Part shown: positions 26,538 through 34,550 of the stretch, in pieces | Position numbering within the stretch: position 1 is the stretch's first letter | Layout of the letters: every line of letters starts with the position of its first letter | Assembly (NCBI GenBank): GCA_003022925.1 | Contig: PXRY01000085.1 | Coordinates: 1 to 44,850 of the forward strand | Reading direction: 5' to 3' | Length of the DNA: 44,850 nucleotides | DNA from: Halobacteriales archaeon QS_8_65_32 | GTDB lineage: Archaea > Halobacteriota > Halobacteria > Halobacteriales > Halococcaceae | The notes under the pieces: model-generated | What the model saw: only the letters and a program-made list of their open reading frames with translations | Told to the model about the DNA's origin: nothing | Database searches by the model: none | Made by a program: the position numbers and the translations under genes

Positions 26538-27203
26538 TCAACGAACCGCTCGTATCAGCGCTATCAACTCCTCGCGGTAGGCAGTCGGGTCGCGATCGAG
26601 TCGCTCGTCGGCGATGTCCAGGACCTCGACGAGCGGACGGTCGGGGTACGCGCCGCCGGCGAGGCGGAACTCGTCATCGTAGGTCCATACCGCGAGCCAG
26701 CCGGTGACCGGGAGGGTTCGTCGGTCGCCCTGCGACCGGTTTGCCGCTCCGACCCCTGTCTCCTCCGGGTCCCCGTCCGTGGCGTCGTCCCGGTCCGTGG
26801 CGTCGAGGCGGTAACGCGTGTCGTATTTCGTGAGTGAGGCCCGGTCGCCGGCGTCGGTCCGGACTCGTCCGCCACGCCCGCGCGAGACGTTCTCGAAGCC
26901 CCGACGCTGCAGGTCAGTGGCGAACTCCCGTTTGGCCTCCGTCGAAACGCTGCCATACAACATCGCAGGCCCGATGCCGGGCGCTAAGGGCGGGTCGAAC
27001 TCCAGTCGCGTCGCGAAAAAAAAGCGCCAGCGCCGATCGATCCCCGTCACCCTCTCCACCGCTTCCCGGAGTTCGGCGTCCTCGTAGAGACGGGTGTGGC
27101 CGACGACGCGCATCGTCGGCAGTTCGAAGCGCGTCTCGGAGGACTCCTCCGAAAGCGTCCAGCCGCCTTCTGCCAACCGCTCGTCGGGCACCGACGGCAT
27201 CAT
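26538..27203 (-). CDS. Conserved haloarchaeal protein of unknown function
   Basis: A 221-residue soluble protein starting MMPSVPDERLAEGGWTLSEE. It has a beta-rich N-terminal half (TRFELPTMRVVGHTRLYED, WRFFFATRLEFDPPLAPGIG) and a C-terminal half with a variable Asp/Glu-rich insertion (DATDRDDATDGDPEE), then LPVTGWLAVWTYDDEFRLAGG and a terminal helix REELIALIRAVR. I recognise no catalytic motif or domain name. The frame is open far upstream, but residues before MMPSV are Arg-rich shadow sequence of the divergent GNAT gene. It is separated from that gene by about 100 bp. Confidence 0.7.
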   Translation of the reverse strand: MMPSVPDERLAEGGWTLSEESSETRFELPTMRVVGHTRLYEDAELREAVERVTGIDRRWRFFFATRLEFDPPLAPGIGPAMLYGSVSTEAKREFATDLQRRGFENVSRGRGGRVRTDAGDRASLTKYDTRYRLDATDRDDATDGDPEETGVGAANRSQGDRRTLPVTGWLAVWTYDDEFRLAGGAYPDRPLVEVLDIADERLDRDPTAYREELIALIRAVR

Positions 27204-27304
27204 TACTACGTCTACGCGTGGGCCGTTCTTGTAGGTGTGGTACCGCAGCGACGCGATGACGCGGTCCCGACAGACGTTTGCTCCCCGTGTCCGTCGTTCG
27301 ATTC

Positions 27305-27820
27305 GTGTCCGACCTTCGTCTCCGATCGGCGATGCCAGCCGACGCCTCGGCCATCGAGCAGGTCGCCCGCGAGTCGTGGCACGCTGCCTACGACGACTTC
27401 CTCGGCGAGGACACGGTACGCGAGGTGGTCGACGAGTGGTACGATCGCGACGGCCTTCGGGACTCAGCGGGCGACGACGATCAGGTCCTCGTGGTCGCCA
27501 CGGACGAAAGCGAGAACACCGATGTCCGAGGGTTCGCACACGCCGCTCCCGACCCCGATCCCGAACGCGACGTCTGGCACCTCCTTCGCATCTACGTCGC
27601 ACCCGGATGCTGGAACGCGGGGATCGGCACTGCGTTGCTCGAACGCGTCGAGGGGGACCTCGAAGCCCGAGACGTCCCGGCGTACGAACTCGCGGTTCTC
27701 GCGGCGAACGACGTCGGCGTCTCCTTTTACGAGTCGTGCGACTTCGAGCGAGTCGAAACGGAGGAAGCCGAACTGGCGGGCGTGGCGGTAACGCAGCATT
27801 GGTACCGGAAGGAACTTTGA
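27305..27820 (+). CDS. GNAT-family N-acetyltransferase
   Basis: A 171-residue acetyltransferase. LRLRSAMPADASAIEQVARE is the usual GNAT beginning, and LLRIYVAPGCWNAGIGTALL is the acetyl-CoA pyrophosphate loop (consensus Q/R-x-x-G-x-G/A, here N-A-G-I-G-T). It is followed by LAVLAANDVGVSFYESCDFE (strand-helix with the Asn and Tyr typical of the fold). I chose GTG 27305 since it precedes the SDLRLRSA strand; ATG 27332 is a possible shorter start. The acceptor is unknown. Confidence 0.85.
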   Translation: MSDLRLRSAMPADASAIEQVARESWHAAYDDFLGEDTVREVVDEWYDRDGLRDSAGDDDQVLVVATDESENTDVRGFAHAAPDPDPERDVWHLLRIYVAPGCWNAGIGTALLERVEGDLEARDVPAYELAVLAANDVGVSFYESCDFERVETEEAELAGVAVTQHWYRKEL

Positions 27821-27904
27821 GGTCGCCACTTCGATCGGTGGCTATGACCCTCGGAGTCGTACCGTGCTACTCTAATGCGTGCTTTCTCGCCTCGTCCGCC
27901 GTCG

Positions 27905-28041
27905 CGCGGTGGCGGGGCGGTAAGGCAAGCAGTTCCGCCGCGAGCGAACCGCGTAGCGGTGAGCGAGCGGTTTTTGGTGCAGATTTTTGGAGGAGCGGTG
28001 CGCGAACGCAGTGAGCGCACCCGACAACGAAAAGGTGCGTG
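27905..28041. repeat. Second repeat family, copy immediately 3' of TFS
   Basis: On the minus strand it begins at the TFS stop and reads CACGCACCTTTTCGTTG, later CCAAAAATCTGCACCAAAAA, then hairpin ACCGC-TAC-GCGGT and GAACTGCTTGCC. It shares GCAAGCAGTTCCxCCGCGAGCG and the block TTTTTGxTGCAGATTTTTG with the copy at 28586-28866. T-rich tracts next to the stop could end TFS transcription. Confidence 0.7.
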
Positions 28042-28350
28042 TTAATGATCGTCCTCGCGCCAGCGGTGTTCGCACTCCGTACAGACGAAAAATCTCGTCT
28101 CACTCTCGTCGGCCGCCCGGATCTGTTGCAGGTACCAGTACGCGCGATCGTTCCCACAGTCGGGACAGCGAGCGTCGGTGGTCGGCAGGCCGCTTTCACT
28201 GTCGCTCACGTCGATTACCTCGCTGGCTTCCTGGCCCTGGGTAAGGACGAACTCCCCGCTGCCCTTCGCTTCGACGTTCCTGCACTGGCTACACTCCCAG
28301 ACGTCGCCCTCCGCACGCATCAACGACCCGCACTCGTCGCAAAATTCCAT
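28042..28350 (-). CDS. tfs: Transcription factor S (TFS, archaeal TFIIS/RPA12-like)
   Basis: Rescues stalled RNA polymerase by stimulating transcript cleavage. The 102-residue protein has two zinc ribbons: Cys4/7/20/23 (MEFCDECGSLM, VWECSQCRN) and Cys62/65/90/93 (RCPDCGND, FFVCTECEHRW). The acidic tip of the second ribbon, QQIRAADESETRFF, carries the Asp81-Glu82 pair inserted into the polymerase active site. Length and layout match archaeal TFS. The AAAAAC-type TATA at 28371-28380 gives a leaderless mRNA starting at this ATG. A repeat element begins directly at the stop codon. Confidence 0.96.
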   Translation of the reverse strand: MEFCDECGSLMRAEGDVWECSQCRNVEAKGSGEFVLTQGQEASEVIDVSDSESGLPTTDARCPDCGNDRAYWYLQQIRAADESETRFFVCTECEHRWREDDH

Positions 28351-28370
28351 GCCCGGAGTACGCCAGGGAC

Positions 28371-28380
28371 GTTTTTAAGC
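28371..28380 (-). promoter_or_regulatory. TATA box for tfs
   Basis: Minus strand GCTTAAAAAC is centred 26 nt before ATG 28350, typical of a leaderless haloarchaeal promoter. Confidence 0.6.
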
Positions 28381-28585
28381 GCCGGGTTCGTCGCTGCCGT
28401 CCGACCCGTACTGAGAGGTCACTCGTTCGTGGTCGGAGCACAGAGCACTCCTTCGGCGTTGTAGCCACGTGTCGTCACGATTCCGACGGCACCTCGCGGC
28501 GAACGAACCGCAGTCGGGACGGTTGGCCCCTCGATAGCTGGCCGACCGTCCGCCGTCAAAAAGCGCGACGATCGCCGATCAACCG

Positions 28586-28866
28586 ACAGGGCGGTGGCTG
28601 CAAGCAGTTCCCCCGCGAGCGAGTGCCGAAGTTCTCGTGAACGAAGTGAACGAGAGCAGGGAGCAGTCGTTTGAAAGGCGCGGAGCGTCTTTCGTGATGA
28701 CAGAAGAGCTTTGCTCTTCTGAACCACTTTGCTGCGACCAAGGCACGAGCGAGCGGCTTTTTGATGCAGATTTTTGCTGAGCCCGTAGCGAGCGACCGAA
28801 CGGAGTGAGGGAGCGAGCGAGGACCTCAGCAAAAAGGTGCGCGTAAGACGCCAGCAAAAAGCTGCG
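28586..28866. repeat. Second repeat family with nested hairpin module, 3' of cmi4
   Basis: On the minus strand it begins at the cmi4 stop (GCAGCTTTTTGCTGG, GCGCACCTTTTTGCTG), continues with AAAAATCTGCATCAAAAAG and ends with GAACTGCTTGCAGCC, colinear with the copy at 27905-28041. Where that copy has only a 13-nt hairpin, this one carries extra DNA. The insert includes the module GTGGTTC, hairpin AGAAGAGC/AAA (28702-28720), GTCATCAC, hairpin of GAAAGACGC/TCC type (28673-28693), AAACGACT (complement of 28665-28672). The 516-bp gap upstream of tfs contains this and the tfs promoter, and no gene. Confidence 0.75.
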
Positions 28867-29475
28867 TCAGAACGAAACGTCGGTCTCCATCCCGTCGGTG
28901 GCGTCTTCGAGGCCGGTCTCGCGGACGTCTTCGGTCAGGTTCGTCCCGAGATCGGCGTCGGTGAGGATCTCTTCGAACTCGTCGCGAAAGCGCCCGTTTG
29001 CCTGTCGGCTCTCGTGCCGGGTGGCGAGCACGCGTCGGTACCGGCGCACTGTCGACTCGGCGACGTCAAGCACGGTCGCGATCTCGGCGACGCTATACTC
29101 GGCGTCGAGCAACTCGCGCAGCTCGTCCATGTCGAAGGGGGCGTTGGCATCCCCGTCCCGGAGAAGATGGAGGTCCGTCCGCGCGAGGAAGACCTCGTGG
29201 CGGGTCGTATCGAGGGCGTCTGCGATCGCGCCGTCGCCGTCCTCGTCCTCGTCGTAGAATCGCCGGACGACGGTACACAGCGACTCGACGGGGAGATCGG
29301 AATCGAACTCGTAGCGCTCTCCCATCCGTTCGATGACGCTCTCGATGCGTTCTGCGGCGCGTTCTGCGTCCTCGTCGGCGAGCGAGCCGCGCGCTTCGGC
29401 CTGTCGCTCGGTCACCGTCTCGTCGTCGGCGACATCGACGAAGATGTCGCGTAGTTCCTCCGTTTTATCGTCCAT
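28867..29475 (-). CDS. Conditioned-medium-induced protein 4 (Cmi4-like) with helix-turn-helix
   Basis: A 202-residue acidic protein. An N-terminal helical region (MDDKTEELRDIFVDVADDET, then SLADEDAERAAERIESVIER) is followed by a central DELRELLDAEYSVAEIATVL with VAESTVRRYRRVL, a clear helix-turn-helix, and an acidic C-terminus. It matches the haloarchaeal conditioned-medium-induced family, first noted as a gene induced by spent medium; its molecular role is not established. It could be a regulator of growth-phase genes. A strong TATA (TTTATATA) lies at 29509-29516, leaving a leader of about 10 nt. Confidence 0.85.
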   Translation of the reverse strand: MDDKTEELRDIFVDVADDETVTERQAEARGSLADEDAERAAERIESVIERMGERYEFDSDLPVESLCTVVRRFYDEDEDGDGAIADALDTTRHEVFLARTDLHLLRDGDANAPFDMDELRELLDAEYSVAEIATVLDVAESTVRRYRRVLATRHESRQANGRFRDEFEEILTDADLGTNLTEDVRETGLEDATDGMETDVSF

Positions 29476-29508
29476 GTATCGAGTGAACGGAAGGGAAACG
29501 CTTGCGGG

Positions 29509-29516
29509 TATATAAA
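29509..29516 (-). promoter_or_regulatory. TATA box for the Cmi4-like gene
   Basis: Minus strand TTTATATA, 34-41 nt upstream of ATG 29475. It is one of the clearest archaeal core promoters in the window. Confidence 0.7.
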
Positions 29517-29538
29517 TGTATCGACGAACTCAGCGGTA

Positions 29539-29742
29539 GTGTTTAGTTTAACAGCTTTCGGGAAAGGAGGCCCCCGGGACCGTTTCGGAAGCCCCCGCTC
29601 GCTCGACTCGGGGGACTCGTTGCGCGCGCTCGCTCGCGGTGCTCGCTCACGTGCTTACGTCGCCCGCCGTCGCCGAGCGAGCGGCCCCTTCCAGTCCCAC
29701 CCGAACCGGTTCCCGTCGGTCTTCCTCGTTTAGCTAAGCACC
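29539..29742. repeat. Short dispersed element with both inverted ends
   Basis: About 204 bp between cmi4 and bioY, the shortest copy with both ends. The left end GTGTTTAGTTTAACAGC pairs imperfectly with the right end TCGTTTAGCTAAGCACC. GGAAGCCCCCGCTCGCTCG follows the left end. The right part has GCCCCTTCCAGTCCCACCCG (complement of the core), preceded by GTGCTTACGTCGCCCGCCGT. No tandem mini-hairpins, so these are an optional insert. It stops exactly where the biotin-operon control region starts. Confidence 0.8.
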
Positions 29743-29781
29743 GTCAACCCGACACCTATCGGCTTGACCCGTCGCGCAGGC

Positions 29782-29813
29782 TCGTCAACCAGTACGTTGA
29801 ACACCGTTGACGA
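29782..29813. promoter_or_regulatory. BirA-like operator upstream of bioY
   Basis: A perfect dyad TCGTCAAC - 16 nt - GTTGACGA lies 85 nt before the bioY start. Arm length, arm sequence and spacing recall biotin operators bound by BirA repressors (TTGTAAAC - N15/16 - GTTTACAA). A further imperfect pair (GTCAACC at 29743, GCTTGAC at 29762) lies just upstream. Confidence 0.6.
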
Positions 29814-29897
29814 CACTGGTCGGAGCATGTCGAATTCTATCTCGTCCGTCCGACGGTCGAAACCGGGACGTGAGAAGAACTCGCGCGGACGTACGCA

Positions 29898-30587
29898 ATG
29901 CGTCCGGCGACCCCAGCGAGCGGAACGAGCGGAACCGGAGGAACGAGCGGGCCGGAGAGGGCGGAGGGATCGACGGGGCCGAGGGAATCGACGGAGGCGA
30001 TCGCGGTGAGCACCGAGACGAGCGGGGTTGATCTCGTCGGCGACGAGGTAGCGCGGAACCTCGCGCGGGCGGCGTTGTTCGCCGCGTTGACAGGAGCCTT
30101 CGCGTATGTCTCCTTTCCGAACCCGCTATCGCCCGCGCCGATCACGCTCCAGGTGCTTGGAGTCTTTCTCGCGGGCATCCTGCTCGGACCGGCATGGGGC
30201 GGCGCGTCGATGGCGCTGTACCTGCTCGCCGGTGCGGTCGGCGTGCCCGTCTTCGCCGGCGGCGCGGCGGGGATCGGCGTGTTGGTCGGTACGACGGCGG
30301 GGTATCTCTGGTCGTACCCGATCGCCGCGGCCCTGATCGGCGCGCTCGTCCACGGCGGTAGCGAGCTCCGCGACCCGGGTGAGGCGGGGTCGATACGGCT
30401 CGTCGGCGCGATGGTCGCCGGCGTGGCCGTGATCTACGGCCTGGGCGTGCTCGGCATCGCGCTCGTCAACGACGTGGGTTTAGTCGCGGCCTTTCTCGCT
30501 GGCGCGGCGGCGTTCGTCCCCGCCGAGGCGTTCAAGATCGCCGCCGCGGTCGGGATCGTCCGCAGCGACCGGTTCGCCGCCTCGTGA
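29898..30587 (+). CDS. bioY: Biotin transporter S component BioY
   Basis: The substrate-binding membrane subunit of an ECF biotin transporter. The 229-residue protein begins with a low-complexity Gly/Ser/Thr/Glu extension (residues about 1-50). Six hydrophobic segments follow, from ALFAALTGAFAYVSFP through ITLQVLGVFLAGILLGPAWG and ALYLLAGAVGVPVFAGGAAG to AAFLAGAAAFVPAEAFKI. The blocks PITLQVLGVFLAG and GVPVFAGG..GIGVLVGTTAGYL are diagnostic of BioY. The true start might be further in (GTG near 30006), as the extension is not conserved in character. Its stop overlaps the GTG of ecfA. Confidence 0.93.
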   Translation: MRPATPASGTSGTGGTSGPERAEGSTGPRESTEAIAVSTETSGVDLVGDEVARNLARAALFAALTGAFAYVSFPNPLSPAPITLQVLGVFLAGILLGPAWGGASMALYLLAGAVGVPVFAGGAAGIGVLVGTTAGYLWSYPIAAALIGALVHGGSELRDPGEAGSIRLVGAMVAGVAVIYGLGVLGIALVNDVGLVAAFLAGAAAFVPAEAFKIAAAVGIVRSDRFAAS

Positions 30588-31423
30588 TCGAAGTCCGCGA
30601 TCTCGTCTACCGCTACGGGGACGCTGGAGACGGCGGCAACGACGGAGGTAGTGGGGGCGATGGGGACGACCGAGACGACGGAGACACCAAGGACCGTGGG
30701 ATCGACGGGGAGAGCCGCAGGGACGAACCCCATCCGAACCGAGCGGCCGCGGTGCTCCGCGGCGTGACGCTCTCGATCCCGGACGGGTCCTTCCTCGCCC
30801 TCGCCGGGCCGAACGGCTCGGGAAAGACCACGCTGGTACGCCAGTTCAACGGGTTGCTCGAACCGGATTCGGGCGAGGTGCTCGTGAACGGCATCGAGGT
30901 AGGCGAAGGCCTTATTGCCGCCCGGAGCGCCGTGGCGATGACCTTCCAGAACCCGCGGGACGCCTTCGTTGCGAGCACGGTCGGCCCCGAGGTCGCCTTC
31001 GGCCCAGAGAACCTCGGGTTGGATCGATCGGAGATCGACCAGCAAGTCGAGCGGGCGCTCTCGGCGGTGGGGATGGGCGGCCGCGAGCACGAGCGGCTCA
31101 CTCGCCTGTCGGGCGGCGAACAGGCCCGCGTCTCGGTCGCCAGCGCGCTCGCGATGGAGCCCGATCACCTGGTGCTCGACGAGCCCTTCGCGGGACTGGA
31201 CTGGCCGGCCCGCGAGCGCCTGCTCGATCGCCTCGTTACGCTCCACGAAGCGGGCACCGGGGTGATCGTCGTTAGCCACGATCTAACCGACCTCCTCGAC
31301 CCGGTCGACCGGATCGTCGTTCTCGCCGACGGGCGGGTCGCCGCCGACGGCCCGCCCGAGGAGGTCCGCGATCGACTGCCGGTCCTCGGCGTGCGCGACC
31401 CCGCGTCGTCGATCGAACCGTGA
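30584..31423 (+). CDS. bioM: ECF transporter ATPase (EcfA/BioM)
   Basis: Hydrolyses ATP to drive biotin uptake. The 279-residue ABC ATPase has Walker A GPNGSGKTT (75-83), the Q-loop in MTFQNPRDAF, signature LSGGEQARVSVA, Walker B LVLDEPFAGLD and the switch His in VVSHDLTDLL. After the first strand (MIEVRDLVYRYGD) it carries an unusual insertion of about 40 residues, very rich in Gly and Asp, before AAAVLRGVTLSIPDG; this should form a disordered surface loop. Starts with GTG overlapping the bioY stop; the next gene begins 8 nt after its stop. A single ATPase gene implies a homodimer. Confidence 0.93.
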   Translation: MIEVRDLVYRYGDAGDGGNDGGSGGDGDDRDDGDTKDRGIDGESRRDEPHPNRAAAVLRGVTLSIPDGSFLALAGPNGSGKTTLVRQFNGLLEPDSGEVLVNGIEVGEGLIAARSAVAMTFQNPRDAFVASTVGPEVAFGPENLGLDRSEIDQQVERALSAVGMGGREHERLTRLSGGEQARVSVASALAMEPDHLVLDEPFAGLDWPARERLLDRLVTLHEAGTGVIVVSHDLTDLLDPVDRIVVLADGRVAADGPPEEVRDRLPVLGVRDPASSIEP

Positions 31424-31433
31424 ACGATAGACC

Positions 31434-32141
31434 GTGAGCCTCGCGTACGAACCGGGAACCACGTTCGTCCATCGGCTCGACCCGCGGAGCAAGCTGGCAG
31501 CGCAGATCGCGTTCGCGGTCACCGCCTTCGCCCACACCACGCCCCGGGGACTCGCGGTTCTCACCGGCCTCACCCTTGCGGTACTCCGAGCGGCCCGGCT
31601 CCCGGCCGGCCGAGCCCTATGGGAGATCCGCTTTCTCGTCGTGCTCGTCGCCGTGCCGGCGGCGATCGAGGGGCTCGTCTTGGGACCGCCGTGGGTTTCG
31701 ATCGCCGACCTGCGGGGACCGGCGCTCGCGAGCTATCGCGTGGTCCTGATCGTTCTCGTGAGCGCGGCGTACGTCCGGACCACGCCGATCCGCGATTCGG
31801 AGGCGGCGATCCGGTGGATGGTGCCCGGGAAACCCGGCCGGCTCGCGAGCGTCGGGGTCGCGCTCGTGGTCCGCTTTTTGCCCGTGCTCCGAGCCGACCT
31901 CGCGGCGATCAGGCGGGCAATGGCCGCCCGGTTAGGGACCGAGCGGCCGCTCGTCGATCGGATCCGGATCGTCGCGGTCGGCGGGCTGAGCCGGGCGTTC
32001 GGTCGAGCCGATCGGCTCGCGCTCGCGATGAACGCACGCTGTTTTTCCTGGAACCCGACCCTGCCGGTGCTCCGCTTCTCCCGGGTCGACATCCCCGCCT
32101 TCTGTCTCGCGGCGGGGCTTCTCGTCTGGGCCGCCCTCTGA
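31434..32141 (+). CDS. bioN: ECF transporter T component (EcfT/BioN)
   Basis: The membrane scaffold that couples BioY to the ATPase. Its 235 residues begin MSLAYEPGTTFVHRLDPRSK, the conserved EcfT beginning. Hydrophobic helices lie at about 25-50, 65-85, 105-125 and 215-235. Two cytoplasmic coupling-helix motifs correspond to the Ala-Arg-Gly signatures: RRAMAARLGTERPL (about 160-173) and ALAMNARCFSWNP (about 197-209). The start is GTG. It ends the operon; the next gene has its own TATA box. Confidence 0.9.
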   Translation: MSLAYEPGTTFVHRLDPRSKLAAQIAFAVTAFAHTTPRGLAVLTGLTLAVLRAARLPAGRALWEIRFLVVLVAVPAAIEGLVLGPPWVSIADLRGPALASYRVVLIVLVSAAYVRTTPIRDSEAAIRWMVPGKPGRLASVGVALVVRFLPVLRADLAAIRRAMAARLGTERPLVDRIRIVAVGGLSRAFGRADRLALAMNARCFSWNPTLPVLRFSRVDIPAFCLAAGLLVWAAL

Positions 32142-32290
32142 GGTAGCCGCCTGTCGCCGAGTCATCGGCCGTTGGCCGTCGGTCGCCGACCGATCGTCGG
32201 CCGAGACGGGAGCGACCGTTCGGCGGCGAATGATAACGGCGTTTCGACGACGAAACCGCTCGCGGGCAGGGCGGTTCTCGGCGATCGTAA

Positions 32291-32300
32291 TAAGTCTTAA
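32291..32300 (+). promoter_or_regulatory. TATA box for the Fe-S oxidoreductase gene
   Basis: TAAGTCTTAA, centred about 29 nt before ATG 32325. A leaderless transcript is expected. Confidence 0.5.
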
Positions 32301-32324
32301 GCGGACGGTGGCCCGGAATCAGGT

Positions 32325-34517
32325 ATGGATTCCGTGCTCTCGCTTACGCCCTTGCTCCAGGCCGGCGAGCCGGTCACGCGCCCGACGTTCTGGCGGATCG
32401 GCAGCGTCGGCGAAGTCCTCTTTTACTATTTAGCGGCGGTTACGATCCTCGTCTTCCTGTACGGCGTCTACGACCGCTTCGCCCGCTATGCCCGAGGTAC
32501 CGAGGACCCCTTCGACCGGCTCGATGACCTCCCCGGTCGCGTGCTCCAAGCGGCTAAGACCGTCACGACGAACGAGAAACAGTTCGATCGCGATCTGTAT
32601 GGCGGCATCATGCACGCCTTTATTCTCTGGGGCTTTCTGACGCTGCTGATCGGCACGACGATTCTCGGCATCGACATGGATATCTACCGCAATCTCACTG
32701 CCTGGTTCACTGGCGAACGGCAGTCGTTTTTCGTCGGCGATTTCTACCTCTCGTACTCGCTTGTCATGGATTCGCTCGGGTTCCTGTTCGTCGTCGGCGT
32801 CGGGATGGCGCTCTACCGGCGATACGTCACCCGCAACGAGCGGCTGTGGGGGAAACACACGAGCAGCGAGGACGCGCTGTTCGTCTGGACGCTCTTTCTC
32901 TTAGGCGTCGGCGGCTACCTCACCGAGGGCCTGCGAATTCTGGGCACCGGCTATCCGGACTTCGAGACGGTGAGTTTCGTCGGGTGGTTCGTCGCCGACG
33001 TCTTCGGCTTCGTAGGCGTCTCACAGTCGGGTGCAGCCGCGCTCTATCCCATCGCCTGGTGGTCCCACGCCGTGCTCGCGCTCGGCTTCATCGCGTGGAT
33101 TCCCTACGCCAAACCGTTCCACATGATCTCCAGTTTCGCGAACCTGGTCACCCGCGACGAGAAGGCCGGCAACCGCCTCCCGGGTGTGCCCGCCGACCTC
33201 GCGCCGGACGAGATCGGCTTTACGGGGATCGAGGATCTGTCCTGGAAGCAGTTGCTCGATCACGACGCCTGTACGAAATGCGGGCGGTGTTCTGCGGTCT
33301 GTCCGGCGAAGGCCTCGGGCCGGCCGCTCGACCCCCGGGACGTCGTTCTCGACCTCAAAGCCTATCGTGAATCCGTGGATGCCGGCGGGGAACAAACACC
33401 GATCGTCGCGGACGGCGGCGGGGTGATCGACGCCGCGACGATGGAGTCCTGTATGTCCTGTATGGCCTGCATGGACGCCTGTCCCGTCGATATCGAACAC
33501 GTCCCGCAGTTCACCGAGATGAATCGGCGGCTCACCGAGACCGGCGCGATGGACGAGGGCGTACAGGACGTGATGATGGACGTGTTCATGAAGGGCAATT
33601 CCTTCGGCGAACCCCAGCGCAAACGCTCGAACTGGGCCGACGACCTCGACTTCGATATCCCCGACGCCCGCGACGAAGCAGTCGAGTACCTCTGGTACGT
33701 CGGGGACTACCCGAGTTTCGACGAGCGAAACAAGCGTATCGCCCGGTCAGTGGCCAAAATCCTCGAGGCCGCAGATGTCTCCTATGGCATCCTGTACGAC
33801 GACGAGAAGACCGACGGCAACGACGTCCGCCGGGTGGGCGAGGAAGGCCTCTTCGAGGAGTTGGCCGACCACCACGCAGATGTCTTAGCCGACTGCGAGT
33901 TCGAGAAGATCGTCTGTACGGACCCGCACAGCTTCAACACGTTCAAACACGAGTATCCCGTGCTGAACGGACTGGAATGGCCCGCCGAGGAAGGCGACGT
34001 CTACCACTACACCCAGGTCGTCAACGACCTCGCGTCCGACCTGCCGCTTTCGGGCACGGAACTCGACTACACCGTTACCTACCACGATCCCTGCCATCTC
34101 GGACGGATGAACAACGAGTACGACGCGCCCCGTGACCTCGTTCGCGAAACCGGGTGTGATCTGTTCGAGATGCCGCGCAACAGGGCCGATTCGTTCTGTT
34201 GTGGTGGCGGTGGCGGCGGCCTCTGGATCGACCAGGACGAAGACACCAAGCCCTCCGAGGAACGCCTGCGCGAGGCTTTAGAGGACACCGACGCCGGCGA
34301 GAGAGTAGAGAAATTCGTCGTGGCGTGTCCGATGTGCATGACGATGTACGAGGACGGCCGCAAGACCGGAAACTACGAGGACGAACTCGAGATCGTCGGC
34401 GTCTCGGAACTGCTCGCCGAAGCGATCGACGCCGCCGGACGGGAACCCGAAGGAGCCACCGCAGGCGTCGAGGTCGATACCGACGCCGGCGGCGAAGGGG
34501 CGACGGCGGACGACTGA
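32325..34517 (+). CDS. Membrane-bound Hdr-like Fe-S oxidoreductase (heterodisulfide-reductase DE / GlpC type)
   Basis: A 730-residue fusion. The N-terminal 270 residues hold about six hydrophobic segments with candidate haem-b His residues (YGGIMHAFILWG, WWSHAVLALG) like NarI/HdrE. Next are two 4Fe-4S clusters: CTKCGRCSAVCP (316-327) and CMSCMACMDACP (about 378-389). The C-terminus has CCG domains of HdrD/GlpC/LldE type, with HDPCHLGRMNNEYD and FCCGGGGGGLW, then ACPMC. It probably passes electrons between a cytoplasmic thiol or hydroxyacid substrate and the quinone pool; the substrate is unknown. In haloarchaea an acyl-CoA/electron-transfer-flavoprotein role has been proposed for such proteins. 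The acidic tail (about 700-730) is low complexity. Confidence 0.85.
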   Translation: MDSVLSLTPLLQAGEPVTRPTFWRIGSVGEVLFYYLAAVTILVFLYGVYDRFARYARGTEDPFDRLDDLPGRVLQAAKTVTTNEKQFDRDLYGGIMHAFILWGFLTLLIGTTILGIDMDIYRNLTAWFTGERQSFFVGDFYLSYSLVMDSLGFLFVVGVGMALYRRYVTRNERLWGKHTSSEDALFVWTLFLLGVGGYLTEGLRILGTGYPDFETVSFVGWFVADVFGFVGVSQSGAAALYPIAWWSHAVLALGFIAWIPYAKPFHMISSFANLVTRDEKAGNRLPGVPADLAPDEIGFTGIEDLSWKQLLDHDACTKCGRCSAVCPAKASGRPLDPRDVVLDLKAYRESVDAGGEQTPIVADGGGVIDAATMESCMSCMACMDACPVDIEHVPQFTEMNRRLTETGAMDEGVQDVMMDVFMKGNSFGEPQRKRSNWADDLDFDIPDARDEAVEYLWYVGDYPSFDERNKRIARSVAKILEAADVSYGILYDDEKTDGNDVRRVGEEGLFEELADHHADVLADCEFEKIVCTDPHSFNTFKHEYPVLNGLEWPAEEGDVYHYTQVVNDLASDLPLSGTELDYTVTYHDPCHLGRMNNEYDAPRDLVRETGCDLFEMPRNRADSFCCGGGGGGLWIDQDEDTKPSEERLREALEDTDAGERVEKFVVACPMCMTMYEDGRKTGNYEDELEIVGVSELLAEAIDAAGREPEGATAGVEVDTDAGGEGATADD

Positions 34518-34550
34518 TGGACTGCCGACTGCTGAGGGGCCGGCCGATTC

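Noticed and set aside
28419-28832. A 137-codon frame in the repeat 3' of cmi4
   Set aside because: It is the translation of a repeat element with hairpins; no start signal or domain.
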